A DNA stretch of 64,000 nucleotides. Source: Bufo bufo (Eukaryota; Chordata; Amphibia; Anura; Bufonidae). Below the pieces are notes generated by a model, which saw only the letters and a program-made list of their open reading frames with translations, was not told where the DNA came from and searched no databases. Made by a program: the position numbers and the translations under genes. This document shows positions 11,592 to 22,809 of this stretch, piece by piece. The stretch spans positions 398,750,119 to 398,814,118 of the forward strand of contig NC_053392.1 of assembly GCF_905171765.1 (NCBI RefSeq). Reading direction: 5' to 3'. Positions within the stretch are counted from its first letter, which is position 1, and each line of letters starts with the position of its first letter.

Positions 11592-12596
11592 ATGTGGGTC
11601 TCAAAACAACTCTCAAATGACCTGAAGACAAAGATTGTTCACCATCATGGTTTAGGGGAAGGATACAGAAAGCTGTCTCAGAGATTTCAGATGTCTGTTT
11701 CCACAGTTAGGAACATATTGAGGAAATGGAAGACCACAGGCTCAGTTCAAGTTAAGGCTCGAAGTGGCAGACCAAGAAAAATCTCGGATAGACAGAAGCG
11801 ATGAATGGTGAGAACAGTCAGAGTCAACCCACAGACCAGCACCAAAGACCTACAACATCATCTTGCTGCAGATGGCATCACTGTGCATCGTTCAACCATT
11901 CGGCGCACTTTACACAAGAAGATGCTGTATGCGAGAGTGATGCAGAGGAAGCCTTTTCTCTGCCCCCAGCACAGAAAGTGCCGCTTGAGGTGGGCTAAAG
12001 CACATTTGGACAAGCCAGCTTCATTTTGGAATAAGGTGCTGTGGACTGATGAAACTAAAATTTTGTTATTTGGCCATAACAAGGGGCGTTATGCATGGAG
12101 GAAAAAGAACACAGCTTTCCAAGAAAAACACCTGCTACCTACAGTAAAATATGGTGGTGGTTCCATCATGCTGTGTGGCCAGTGCAGGGACTGGGAATCT
12201 TGTCAAAGTTGAGGGACGCATGGATTCCACTCAGTATCAGCAGATTCTGGAGACCAATGTCCAGGAATCAGTGACAAAGCTGAAGTTGCGCCGAGGCTGG
12301 ATCTTTCAACAAGACAACAACCCTCAAAATCCACTAAGGCATTTATGCAGAGGAACAAGTACAACGTTCTGGAATGGCCATCTCAGTCCCCAGACCTGAA
12401 TATAATTGAAAATCTGTGGTGTGACTTAAAGAGAGCTGTCCATGCTCGGAAGCCATCAAACCTGAATGAACTAAAGATGTTTTGTAAAGAGGAATGGTCC
12501 AAAATACCTTCAACCAGAATCCAGACTCTCATTGGAACCTACAGGAAGCGTTTAGAGGCTGCAACTTTTGCAAAAGGAGGATCTACTAAATATTGA
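11592..12596 (+). pseudogene. Tc1 DD34E transposase, decayed
   Basis: The relic of a cut-and-paste transposase that binds the Tc1 inverted repeats and inserts at TA. The N-terminal part has a paired-type helix-turn-helix (LSQRFQMSVSTVRNILRKW) and a GRPRK minor-groove hook. The catalytic part shows WTDET (first Asp), FQQDN (second Asp) and SPDLNIIENLW (Glu). Damage: an in-frame TGA at 11802-11804, probably a CGA-to-TGA change; a frameshift near 12150-12190 after GGGSIM; and another near 12310-12345 after the second Asp that also loses the usual PKHTS-type residues. It ends at 12596. It cannot make a full-length enzyme. Confidence 0.93.
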
Positions 12597-12733
12597 TTTC
12601 ATTTCTTTTTTGTGGTGCCCAAAATTTATGCACCTGCCTAATTTTGTTTAAACAATTATAGCACACTTTCTGTAAATCCAATAAACTTCATTTCACTTCT
12701 CAAATATCACTGTGTGTCTCCTATATGATATAT

Positions 12734-13420
12734 TTAAAGGGTTTCTATCACTTCGTTTCACCTATTTAGCTTTCAGACACTAGCGATCCGCTAGTGTCTG
12801 CTTTATCTAACCATCCTAATATAAGAGCTTATTGTCCTGCCGTTTAGCTAAAAAAATAACTTATATAGATATGCAAATGAGCCTCTAGGTGCTATGGGGG
12901 CGTGATTAGCACCTAGAGGCTCCGTCTACCTTAACAAACTGCCGCCGCCCAGCGCGTCCCTCCAGCCCGCCCATCTCGTCCGGAATGCGATGCTCCTCGT
13001 ATTCGGCGCATGCGCAGTGAATGTCTGATCGCTTCCCTGCTCAGACATCTCCACTGCGCCTGCGCCGATGACGTCATAGTGCTCCGAGGAACAGGCGCAG
13101 TGGAGATGTCTGAGCAGGGAAGCGATCAGACATTCACTGCGCATGCGCCGAATACGAGGAGCATCGCATTCCGGAGGAGATGGGCGGGCTGGAGGGACGC
13201 GCTGGGCGGCGGCAGTTTGTTAAGGTAGACGGAGCCTCTAGGTGCTAATCACGCCCCCATAGCACCTAGAGGCTCATTTGCATATCTATATAAGTTATTT
13301 TTTTAGCTAAACGGCAGGACAATAAGCTCTTATATTAGGATGGTTAGATAGAGCAGACACTAGCGGATCGCTAGTGTCTGAAAGCTAAATAGGTGAAACG
13401 AAGTGATAGAAACCCTTTAA
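12734..13420. mobile_element. T2/Kolobok MITE, 687-bp near-perfect palindrome (copy 1)
   Basis: The ends are TTAAAGGGTTTCTATCACTT and its exact inverse, with TTAA on both sides. Comparison with the left Tc1 repeat (...GTCAGTTAAATATAT...) shows that it inserted at that TTAA in the right Tc1 repeat. The arms are ~320 bp. The asymmetric centre (about 13060-13095) holds TGACGTCA (13069-13076). Each arm carries an ATGCAAAT octamer (12871-12878 and 13276-13283) and an NRF1-like GCGCATGCGC (13006-13015 and 13139-13148). Mirror-image frames over it are palindrome artefacts. Confidence 0.93.
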
Positions 13421-13508
13421 CTGACATTTTTTATCGTAACAACCAACGATTTATACAGGAAAATCATGACGATTAACAAGGTTGCCCAAACTTTCGCATC
13501 CCACTGTA

Positions 13509-14226
13509 TTTATACCCTACCCCCCCCCCCTCCTTCTTCCCCCAAATATGATTATTTCAATCTCTGTGAAATACTACTGATTTGGGGATAACCTGCTGGA
13601 TCCCACCCCTGGATCTCTGGATAGCTACATTTAGGTTATTGCTGACTGTCTGCATGTAAGCTCTCATATGGCTAGGATATGCCATGACATCATGACCTCT
13701 GGAATCCCTACTAATCCAGAGTGTAGGGTCCAAAGTCCATTTGGCTGCTATCTGAACAGTGGAGCTCCTGGCCATTCACTATCAAGGGAATTAAATCACA
13801 GTTCATATAAGTCTGTTCCCTTCACAAGCATCCGGAAACATTGATGTCTAAGGTAACACTTCAAAGGAGCCGCAGCTTCATCATTTTAAGGGTGGCCATG
13901 CAAAGTAGAAAGTTGCACTCAGTCAGTTGATAGCTATCTCACTCGACCCTTCCATATAAATATATGCTGCAGTTGGTCAAACATGCATGAGTTCTGAATG
14001 GGTAAAGGAGAGAAACCCATTGCCAGACACCTTTCCAAGAACAAAGGGATCAGAAAGTTGAAATCCAGCTTCCTTATCCTTATCTCCCCTGAAATCTACC
14101 ACTCAGGGAGTCAGGAACATATTAAATACTCTTCCAGTCCTGCCAAAATTGATGTAATATATATGGCCATCTTACAGATTGTATGTGTCTCAGCAGTTGG
14201 GCAGTTATATACATTGCCTGGTATGT
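13509..14226. other. Intronic DNA without recognisable gene
   Basis: A short C-run near 13520-13530, otherwise nothing recognisable. The small frames lack motifs. Confidence 0.45.
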
Positions 14227-14957
14227 GTTACAATGGCAGTTCATGGTATGTGTTACAGGTATTGGTTACAATGGCAGTTCACGGCTATCGCTGTCCTGTT
14301 CACACAGGCACCAGCTTCCTGTGTGTGAATTAGGGACATTGTGTTATTTCACCTCAGTTTCAATACTGCAAGGGTTAACCTCCTCTTGCTCTTTGAGCTG
14401 TCGCTTGGCTATTCCCAATTACTCATCAGCCTGGGCTTTATACATAGGCTCTGCTGTTTCCTCACTTCCTTGCCTGAGAAATTAGATCTCTGTAGATCCT
14501 GCCAGGTCTCTAGGCTTTCTAGAGTCTGTAAAGAGCTATAATCCATTTGTCAGCATGTGTACTGATTGTTGCCTGTTTCCTGGATCCTGACCTTCTGACG
14601 CCTGAATTGAACTGAGCCTGTTCACTGATCCTTTGTCGACTGCACTGACCTTTGGATTGTTTCACAGATTTGCACAGAATCTGCCAGCTCTGACCATTGC
14701 CTGTTTCCTGACTGTGAGTATTGTCTGATCCCTCGCTGCCCTGCACTGGTGTCTCTGATCCCTGTAGGCCAGCAGCCAACCACACGAGGACTATTCCAAG
14801 AGGTAGCGGCCTGATGGCTCCCCTGCAACAAATTCTAGATCCCTGTACAGGGGTTAAAGGTTAAAAATGAGGAAACTAGCAGGATAATACCCCCAGGACT
14901 AGCCCTAAGTCAAACCACTCAGTTGGCTCGGTGGGTCCACAAGCACTGTCCATAACA
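14227..14957 (+). mobile_element. Possible solo LTR of a Gypsy-type element
   Basis: A block starting TGTTACAATGG and ending GTCCATAACA, with GTATG before and GTATA after (4 of 5 bases equal). It is rich in the CTGATCC / CCTGTTTCCTGA phrases that I associate with amphibian Gypsy LTRs. The left border is uncertain because the phrase GTATGTGTTACA occurs twice, 27 bp apart. No internal retroelement sequence is present. Confidence 0.35.
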
Positions 14958-14995
14958 GTATATGATGTGCACTAGATCCATCCCATCTGGTTAAA

Positions 14996-15465
14996 TTAAA
15001 GGGGTTGTCTGGGTTCCTTTAGTCCTTTACCATGTAAAAGTGGAGCATCAGAGCATTTCCTTGCTCCGATGCTTCCCTTGTGCTGCATCGCACATGGAAA
15101 AGTCTATTTGTTGTGAGCCAGTGACATATTGGGCTTCACAGTTGTATGCTTGGTAGAGACATCCGCCTAGCAGGGAGCCTGGTGACATCACCGGCACAAA
15201 TAGGCGGTGTATAACGCTGTTCTGGGCAGTTTTAGAGGCGAGTATCACTAGTACCTGCCTCTAAAACCGCCCAGAACAATGGCATACACTGCTCCCTGCT
15301 AGGTGGAAGTCTCCACCTAGCATACTGATATGAAGCCCAGTACATCAGCAGCTCGCAACAAACAGATCTTTCCTTGCGCAATGCAGTGTAAGGCAAGGGG
15401 GCATCGGAGCAAGGAAATGCTCCAATGCTCCACTCGTACATGTTAAAGGAATGAAACCATACAGT
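14996..15465. mobile_element. T2/Kolobok-type MITE with decayed right end
   Basis: The left end is TTAAAGGGGTTGTCTGGGTT. The interior is a long inverted repeat: GGAGCATCAGAGCATTTCCT near 15045 against AGGAAATGCTCCAATGCTCC near 15412, and CAGTTTTAGAGGCGAGTA against CTGCCTCTAAAACCGCC around the centre near 15243. The right terminus no longer shows the full CCCTTTAA end. Confidence 0.65.
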
Positions 15466-15922
15466 ATATAAAGGTTCAAACCATATGAATACATACAACA
15501 GGAATCAGATGAAGTGCTAGGTAAGTAAGACAACCAATTCTGGACAAGAAAAATTGCCTTTTTGTCTTTTTCCCTTTCACATTCCAGCAGTCATACCATT
15601 TCTATTTTTAAGCTGGCGTAGCTGCATTTTTTATGCAAGAAGGGTTGTAGTATTTCATTTACATTAATTGCAATTATGGAGAAAGCATAAGCAAAAGCAT
15701 TTTTTATTTAAAAAAAAAAATACATTGCTTGCCTTACAGACTACTTTATTCCCATCTTCTAAAAATATCCTAAAAATGTTGCAACTGGTCATCAAAAAGT
15801 AAGACATTATTTATATACTGCAGTTGATTTCCAGTTCAATAAAATGACTATATACTGCATTATTGTTTTTTGCATTTATTTAGACATAAGAATTAATAGG
15901 TGTGTGCTTTGTTTTCCAATAG
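15466..15922 (+). other. Intron 1 of SLC22A3, 3' end
   Basis: AT-rich intronic sequence without an obvious repeat. The acceptor of exon 2 is TTTGTTTTCCAATAG ending at 15922. Intron 1 runs from outside the window (position <1) to here. Confidence 0.75.
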
Positions 15923-16026
15923 TACAACCTGGTATGCAAAGATGCATGGAAACTTGACTTGACACAAGCTTCACTGAACCTGGGATTTTTGATAGGGGCC
16001 CTGACATTGGGCTATGCTGCAGACAG
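15923..16026 (+). CDS. SLC22A3: SLC22A3 (OCT3-like) exon 2
   Basis: An internal coding exon of an SLC22 polyspecific organic cation transporter, a plasma-membrane carrier of the major facilitator superfamily. A pyrimidine-rich tract and AG (15921-15922) precede it and GTAAAC follows. It is 104 bp, which from memory is the usual exon 2 length in this family. Frame 1 gives 34 codons plus two bases: Tyr-Asn-Leu-Val-Cys at the end of the large extracellular loop, then transmembrane segment 2 with [15 protein letters not shown] and TLGYAAD. The split codon AG|A joins exon 3 as Arg and rebuilds the MFS signature D-R-Y-G-R-K between helices 2 and 3. The DLTQA, LNLGFL and [11 protein letters not shown] stretches fit SLC22A3 better than SLC22A1 or SLC22A2 as I know them. 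Exon 1 lies upstream, outside the window. Assignment to A3 rests on about 86 residues in two exons. Confidence 0.9.
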
Positions 16027-16593
16027 GTAAACAATATTGCTTTCCTTCTTGTTCTTCATTAATTGTGTTTAATAGGGATCTAAATCTTCTTCATTTATAT
16101 TTGATATACAAATACATTCTGCTCCTGTGTAATATAACTTGCATAATTTATAACATTTAAAACAATCACAATTCCATTAATTTACTTTTTTAATCAGCCA
16201 TTTTTTTAAGGAAATTTTACTTAGGAGCTTATGGATAAATCAAAAGGTTGGACCTTTTGCAGTAGCCTTGATCAATCACATTAACTGTTGATCAGTAATA
16301 GACATATAATTGACATATAATAGACCATTCAACTGTCAAGATGTAGAGGCAGCTGTTAGAGTCACTTCAGGCAAACAAAAAATTGAGCTTTTGTCTAGAA
16401 CTATGCTGCACAACAGTTAGTACAGGAACTATACTCCAATTGCATCACATCCATTTAGATTGATTAGTGCATTCCACCATTATTAGTATTATTTATTTTA
16501 AAGCGCCATTAATTCCACTGTGCTGTGAACTAGTGACGATACTATTTCTATTAGGTTAAGAAATTAAGATGTATAAATACTTCATTTTGTGTA
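16027..16593 (+). other. Start of SLC22A3 intron 2
   Basis: The donor GTAAAC follows exon 2 directly. Below it lies AT-rich unique-looking sequence up to the TA (16592-16593) used by the next Tc1 element. Intron 2 continues to 47141. Confidence 0.7.
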
Positions 16594-18181
16594 CAAACCG
16601 GATTCCAAAAAAGTTGGGACACTATACAAACTGTGAATAAAAACTGAATGCAATGATGTGGAGGTGCCAACTTCTAATATTTTATTCAGAATAGAACATA
16701 AATCACGGAACAAAAGTTTAAACTGAGAAAATGTACCATTTGAAGGAAAAAATATGTTGAATCAGAATTTCATGGTGTCAACAAATCCCAAAGAAGTTGG
16801 GACAAGGCCATTTTCACCACTGTGTGGCATCTCCCCTTACAACACTCAACAGACGTCTGGGGACCGAGGAGACCAGTTTCTCAAGTTTAGAAATAGGAAT
16901 GCTCTCCCATTCTTGTCTAATACAGGCCTCTAACTGTTCAATTGTCTTGGGCCTTCTTTGTTGCACCTTCCTCTTTATGATGCGCCAAATGTTCTCTATA
17001 GGTGAAAGATCTGGACTGCAGACTGGCTATTTCAGTACCCGGATCCTTCTCCTACGCAGCCATGATGTTGTGATTGATGCAGAATGTGGTCTGGCATTAT
17101 CTTGTTGAAAAATGCAGGGTCTTCCCTGAAAGAGATGACGTCTGGATGGGAGCATATGTTGTTCTAGAACCTGAATATATTTTTCTGCATTGATGGTGCC
17201 TTTCCAGACATGCAAGCTGCCCATGCCACACGCACTCATGCAACCCCATACCATCAGAGATGCAGGCTTCTGAACTGAGCGTTGATAACAACTTGGGTTG
17301 TCCTTGTCCTCTTTGGTCCAGATGACATGGCGTCCCAGATTTCCAAAAGGAACTTCGAATTGTGACTCGTCTGACCACAGAACAGTCTTCCATTTTGCCA
17401 CACTCCATTTTAAATGATCCCTGGCCCAGTGAAAACGCCTGAGCTTGTGGATCTTGCTTAGAAATGGCTTCTTCTTTGCACTGTAGAGTTTCAGCTGGCA
17501 ACGGCGGATGGCACGGTGGATTGTGTTCACTGACAATGGTTTCTGGAAGTATTCCTGAGCCCATTCTGTGATTTCCTTTACAGTAGCATTCCTGTTTGTG
17601 GTGCAGTGTCGTTTAAGGGCCCGGAGATCACGGGCATCCAGTATGGTTTTACGACCTTGACCCTTACGCACAGAGATTGTTCCAGATTCTCTGAATCTTC
17701 GAATGATGTTATGCACAGTTGATGATGATAGATGCAAAGACTTTGCAATTTTTCGGTGGGTAACACGTTTCTGATATTGCTCCACTATCTTTCTGCGCAA
17801 CATTGTGGGAATTGGTGATCCTCTACCCATCTTGGCTTCTGAGAGACACTGCCACTCTGAGAAGCTCTTTTTATACCCAATCATGTTGCCAATTGACCTA
17901 ATTAGTGTTAATTGGTCTTCCAGCTCTTCGTTATGCTCAAATTTACTTTTTCCAGCCTCTTATTGCTACTTGTCCCAACTTTTTGGGGATTTGTTGACAC
18001 CGTGAAAATTGGAATCAACGTATTTTTCCTTTAAAATTATACATTTACTCGGATTAAACGTTTGATCTGTCATCTACGTTCTATTACAAATAAAATATTG
18101 ACATTTGCCATCTCCACATCATTGCATTCAGTTTTTATTCACAATTTGTTTAGTGTCCCAACTTTTTTGGAATCCGGTTTG
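16594..18181 (-). mobile_element. Tc1-like transposon, complete (1588 bp)
   Basis: The inverted ends CAAACCGGATTCCAAAAAAG are exact on both sides and are flanked by TA (16592-16593, 18182-18183). Inside each ~210-bp terminal repeat lies a second copy of the AAGTTGGGACA motif (near 16792-16803 and 17969-17982), giving an inverted-repeat/direct-repeat arrangement. The transposase is on the minus strand and carries one internal stop. Confidence 0.95.
16814..17830 (-). pseudogene. Tc1 DD34E transposase with a single internal stop
   Basis: The minus-strand frame from the Met at 17830 (MGRGSPIPT...) to the stop at 16814-16816 is about 338 codons, the normal Tc1 length. An upstream Met at 17884 is in frame but less typical. 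The N-terminal helix-turn-helix (RKIAKSLHLSSSTVHNIIRR) is followed by a GRKT hook. Catalytic residues: WSDES (Asp), FQQDNARPH (Asp), SPDLSPIENIW (Glu); the second Asp and the Glu are 34 residues apart (DD34E). The only visible defect is TAG at 17027-17029, in a position where relatives usually have Trp, four residues before CSPDLSPIEN, so the Glu would be lost by termination. The remaining frame is open. Confidence 0.92.
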
Positions 18182-18183
18182 TA

Positions 18184-18984
18184 TTAGGCTCAATGTGGCA
18201 TCATTTCTAACTGCTAGTTTTACATTTTTACCACTGTGGAAGGGGACTTGTGTGCACCTTCCCTCTAATATCTATGCAAGAAGAAGTTACTGGTGGCTGA
18301 ATTGTAGCTAAAAGTAGATATGCATGTATTTCACATCCATGTGCTGTCCATTTTAACAATGGATAGCACACGGACACAATCAAATTAATCGGGCTAGTTA
18401 CATATAATTTTATTCATTAAACTGTGTGTTCATTGCGAGAAAATCACTGCATGCCCTATTGTGTTTTTTTTTTTGTGGACCAGACTTGCCTGTTAAAGTC
18501 TATGAAAACGTGAAAAAAAAGACATCATGCGGATGTCATCCGTTTGTTGTTTTTCATACATTTGTTGCCAAGGGAATCTGAAAAAGATAGAAATAAAGAT
18601 AAGAAAAATGGATGACAAACAGTCATAAAAACGTACACATGGAACCCATATAGTCACAACATGGACATTCTTATGGAAGAAAAATGTTCAGTTTTATTGC
18701 GGATGCAAATTGGATACATTCATGTAAATAAGGTCTTGGATAGATGTCAGCTAAATGGATGACAGACATAAAAACGTATATTTAGAATTAACTATTTTGA
18801 TTTTCTTAGATGGAATTCCGGAGTATTACAATGAAAGCTTTATGAGTTCCCAGTCAGGGGTGTACATAGAAATCACTGGGTCTCATGGCAAGAATCTAAA
18901 TTAGAATTTGAAAAGCAAAATATTAGTGGCTCACCAGTCCTCCTGATGGATAGGTGCACACCCCTTAGCACCCCCTGTGCTAAA
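18184..18984. other. Intronic DNA, possible MITE remnants
   Basis: No gene. Phrases such as TGTGCTGTCCATTTTAACAATGGATAGCACACGG (18339-18375) form short hairpins typical of MITE interiors, but clean ends were not found. Confidence 0.35.
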
Positions 18985-19387
18985 ATGGACCTAAAGATAT
19001 ATGTAATAGAGTGGATGAGGGGCACTCTAAATTTGGCCACACATGAATTAGGATGATAGGTTTATTGTCACATATAAAATCGTCAAAAACTATAATAATA
19101 TATAATAATAAACAGTATATAGCAATATAAACAACAATAAAAATACAAATATAGGATATAAAAGTGACACAATATCTATCTATCAGTTGATAGCATAATG
19201 GTCCAAAATATCGATAATACTCGAAAAAATGGAAAAAAATCGCCTTGAGAAATCGCCTTGGAAAATAGTAGTATTCTGCTGTGCAAAGTTCCAATTAGCA
19301 TAAGTGGTGTTTTTGTTTATTCCAATCAACATAAGATTGCAATAAATATCGATAGTGCTTAGTAATATAAGTTGTCTCTTACCCCTC
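18985..19387 (+). mobile_element. Penelope-like element, 5' part (left of the CR1 insertion)
   Basis: AT-rich sequence that appears continuous with 22256-22800 across the CR1 element. Assignment to a Penelope-like retroelement is by position (upstream of the RT relic at 23890 on the same strand) and by the GACGCGTTTCGGGG phrase in the other half. There is no coding evidence in this part. Confidence 0.35.
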
Positions 19388-22255
19388 ATAGAAACATAGA
19401 AACATAGAATGTGTCGGCAGATAAGAACCATTTGGCCCATCTAGTCTGCCCAATATACCTGAATACTATGGATAGCCCCCGGCCCTATCTTATATGAAGG
19501 ATGGCCTTATGCCTATCCCATGCATGCTTAAACCCCTTCACTGTATTTGCAGCTACCACTTCTGCAGGAAGGCTATTCTATGCATCCACTACTCTCTCAG
19601 TAAAGTAATACTTCCTTATATTACTTTTAAACCTTTGCCCCTCTAATTTAAAACTGTGTCCTCTTGTGGTAGTTTTTCTTCTTTTAAATATGCTCTCTTC
19701 CTTTACCGAGTTGATTCCCTTTATGTATTTAAAAGTTTCTATCATATCCCCTCTGTCTCTTCTTTCTTCCAAGCTATACATATTAAGGTCCTTTAACCTT
19801 TCCTGGTAAGTTTTATCCTGCAATCCATGTACTAGTTTAGTAGCTCTTCTCTGAACTCTCTCTAGAGTATCTATATCCTTCTGGAGATATGGCCTCCAGT
19901 ACTGCGCACAATACTCCAAGTGAGGTCTCACCAGTGTTCTGTACAGCGGCATAAGCACTTCACTCTTTCTACTGCTTATACCTCTCCCTATACATCCAAG
20001 CATTCTGCTGGCATTTCGTGCTGCTCTATTACATTGTCTTCCCACCTTTAAGTCTTCTGAAATAATTACTCCTAAATCCCTTTCCTCAGATACTGAGGTC
20101 AGGACTGTGTCAAATATTCTATATTCTGCCCTTGGGTTTTTACGCCCCAGGTGCATTATCTTGCACTTATCCACATTAAATTTCAGTTTCCAGAGTTCTG
20201 ACCATTCTTCTAGTTTTCCTAAATCCTTTTCCATTTGGCGTTTCCCTCCAGGAACATCAACCCTGTTACATATCTTTGTGTCATCAGCAAAAAGACAAAC
20301 CTTACCAGCGAGGCCTTTTGCAATATCACTTATGAAGATATTAAACAAAATCGGTCCCAGTACAGATCCCTGTGGAACCCCACTGGTAACATTACCTTGT
20401 TTTGAATGTTCTCCATTGACTACAACCCTCTGTTGTCTGTCACTCAGCCACTGCCTAATCCACTCAACAATATGGGAGTCCATGCTCAATGACTGCAGTT
20501 TATTGATAAGTCTTCTATGTGGGACAGTGTCAAAAGCCTTACTAAAATCTAGATATGCGATGTCTACTGCACCTCCACCGTCTATTATTTTATTCACCCA
20601 GTCAAAAAAATCTATAAGATTTGTTTGACATGATCTCCCTGAAGTAAACCCATGTTGTTTTTCATCTTGCAATCCATGGGATTTTAGATGTTCCACAATC
20701 CTATCCTTTAATAGGGTTTCCATTAATTTGCCTACTATTGATGTCAGACTCACTGGTCTATAGTTGCTCGATTCCTCCCTACTACCTTTCTTGTGAATGG
20801 GCACGACATTTGCCAATTTCCAATCTACTGGGACGACTCCTGTTACTAATGATTGGTTAAATAAATCTGTTAACGGTTTTGCCAGCTCACCACTAAGCTC
20901 TTTTAATAATTTTGGGTGTATCTCATCAGGCCCCTGTGACTTATCTGTCTTCACCTTAGACAGCAAACTTAGAACATCTTCCTCTGTAAAGATACATGCA
21001 TCAAACGATTTAATAGTCATTCTTTCTAGTGGAGGTCCTTCTCCTTTTTCTTTTGTAAAAACTGAACAGAAGTATTCATTAAGGCAGTCGGCTAGCCCTT
21101 TATTCTCTTCTACATACCTTCCGTCCTTTGTTTTTAATTTAGTTATTCCTTGTTTAATTTCCTTTTTTCATTTATATATCTGAAGAATGTCTTATCCCCT
21201 TTTTTCATAGACTGAGCTAGTTTTTCTTCTGCCTGCGCTTTAGAAGTTCTTATAACTTGCTTGGCCTCTCTCTGCCTAATCTTGTAGATTTCCTTATCTT
21301 CATTGCTCTGGGTTTTTTTATAATTACAAAATGCTAGCTTTTTATTTTTAATGATTTGGGCCACTTCTGCTGAGTACCACATTGGTCTCCTCCTTTTTTT
21401 GCTTTTACTGACGAGTCTAATGCAATTTTCTGTTGCCTTCAATAATGCACCTTTTAAGTAGTCCCATTTCTCCTGGACTCCATGTAATCCGTTCCAGTCT
21501 GATAAGGACTCATTTATGACTAATTTCATTTTTGAAAAGTCTGTTTTTCTAAAATCTAAAACTTTTGTTTTTGTGTGGTGGGACTCTTTCACAGTTCTTA
21601 TATTAAACCACACTGACTGGTGATCACTAGATCCCAAGGTTTCGCCTACAATGACATCATATACCGAATCCCCGTTTGTGAATACCAAATCCAAAATGGC
21701 CTCCCTCCGGGTTGGCTCCTCAACCACTTGTTGTAGAGATAACCCCAGTAGGGAATTTAGAATATCTGTACTCCTGGTAGAACTTGCTATTTTGGTTTTC
21801 CAGTTTATATCTGGAAGATTGAAATCTCCCATAATGATAACTTCTCCTTTCATTGTCATTTTAGCTATTTCTTCAACTAGTAGATCATCTAGTTCTTTAA
21901 CTTGACCAGGTGGTCTATATATCACACCTACATGCGTTACTGCATGGTTAGCAAACTGCAACGTAACCCAAACTGACTCTATGTTGGCCTCACCAACTTG
22001 TATTAGGTTAGATTTAATGCTATCTTTCACATACAGGGCCACTCCTCCTCCTTTCTTGCCTTCTCTGTCTCTTCTGTATAAAGAGTACCCTGGTATGGTT
22101 ATGTCCCAGTCATTTCTTTCATTAAACCATGTCTCCGTAACAGCCACTAAATCTACATTCTCAGATGCCATTATTGACCCAAGTTCATTGATTTTTTTAC
22201 CTAAACTGCGAGCATTTGTAGACAGGACTCTGAGCTCATGATCGATTATATTTTA
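19388..22255 (-). mobile_element. CR1-clade LINE, 5'-truncated
   Basis: A non-LTR retrotransposon on the minus strand. The 3' end carries short tandem copies of TTCTATG (CATAGAAACATAGAAACATAGAA on the + strand at 19387), the usual CR1 tail, preceded by a conserved 3' UTR. The coding part holds an apurinic-type endonuclease and a reverse transcriptase. It breaks off inside the endonuclease N-terminus near 22240, as expected from incomplete target-primed reverse transcription. CTCAT occurs at both borders and may be a short target duplication. Confidence 0.9.
19578..22240 (-). pseudogene. CR1 ORF2: endonuclease and reverse transcriptase, one frameshift
   Basis: The enzyme that nicks target DNA and copies the element's RNA into the genome. 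Endonuclease (22171-21143, beginning MASENVDLVAVTETWF): TETWF, GVIYRPPG, GDFNLPDINW and SSDHQSV motifs. Reverse transcriptase (21020-19578): KSQGPDEIHPKLLKEL, NYRPVSLTSI, FTSGRS, YLDFSKAFDTVPH, SGVPQGSVLGPILFN and catalytic FADDTK at about residues 244-247. The C-terminal region has LVRPHLEYCAQYWRPY and LERVQRRATKLV, typical of CR1. The two parts are in different frames: a shift near 21143-21165, in an A/T-rich run after INEKRK, joins them. No further stop is seen until RKYYFTERVVDA at 19578, where a TAG cuts the last few dozen residues. The N-terminus of the endonuclease is missing. Confidence 0.9.
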
Positions 22256-22809
22256 CTCACAGTGGGTAGATAGGTGTCCTGTTTATTCGATCGTTGGATA
22301 TAGAATCGAATCGCACATGTAGCGAGGATCTCACCACGATGTTTGAATCCAAGGTAGTTGGTTGCAGGACCTGTGGCGTCCCACGTGGTCTGCAGTATCC
22401 CTGCTAATCGGTCACCTGGTTGTCACGTGACTCTAAATAAAGGCGTGTCTTTGAATATCGAATGAAACGTTTCAGCTGAAGATGAGAAATCTTGCACTTT
22501 TTTTCAAATGGACCTTGTATTCCTTTTTCTTTTCCTTATATCTTTACGACCCGCACTGCTCAGTACCAGACGCGTTTCGGGGTTAAGGGTACCCCTTCCT
22601 CAGTGGCTGAACAGTGAGTGTGAGCAATGACCTTTTTATAGAACAACTCTCAATTAAGTGTTGCATTCTGGGACAGTTGCATTCTGGGACAGTGAGGGTC
22701 TCTTTGAAAAGATGAATACAAAGAATCCAGGAGTTGTGCACAAAATGCTATTAGCGTCTTTGAATGGAAAATATCGCATAAAAAGCGATAGTTTTAATCA
22801 ATAAATTGC
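22256..22809 (+). mobile_element. Penelope-like element, 5' part (right of the CR1 insertion)
   Basis: Contains GACGCGTTTCGGGGTTAAG followed by CCCTTCCTCAGTGG (22570-22610), a phrase common in anuran Penelope-type terminal regions as far as I know. Then comes a direct duplication GTTGCATTCTGGGACAG (22660-22695). No coding sequence. Assignment is tentative. Confidence 0.4.

Larger units (their letters stand above)
11232..13506 (+). mobile_element. Tc1-like transposon, interrupted by a T2 MITE
   Basis: The terminal inverted repeats begin CAGTGGGATGCAAAAGTTTG (left) and, inverted, CAGTGGGATGCGAAAGTTTG (right), flanked by TA at 11230-11231 and 13507-13508. The repeats extend about 200 bp. The right repeat is split by a 687-bp MITE at 12734-13420; without it the transposon is about 1.59 kb, the normal Tc1 size. 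It encodes a decayed DD34E transposase. Confidence 0.95.

Noticed and set aside
12926..13228. Identical 72-codon frames on both strands, also at 44793-45095
   Set aside because: Mirror products of the 687-bp palindromic MITE arms; no start context or conserved domain.
20107..22241. Plus-strand frames of 84-173 codons over the CR1 element
   Set aside because: Antisense shadows of the reverse transcriptase and endonuclease frames.
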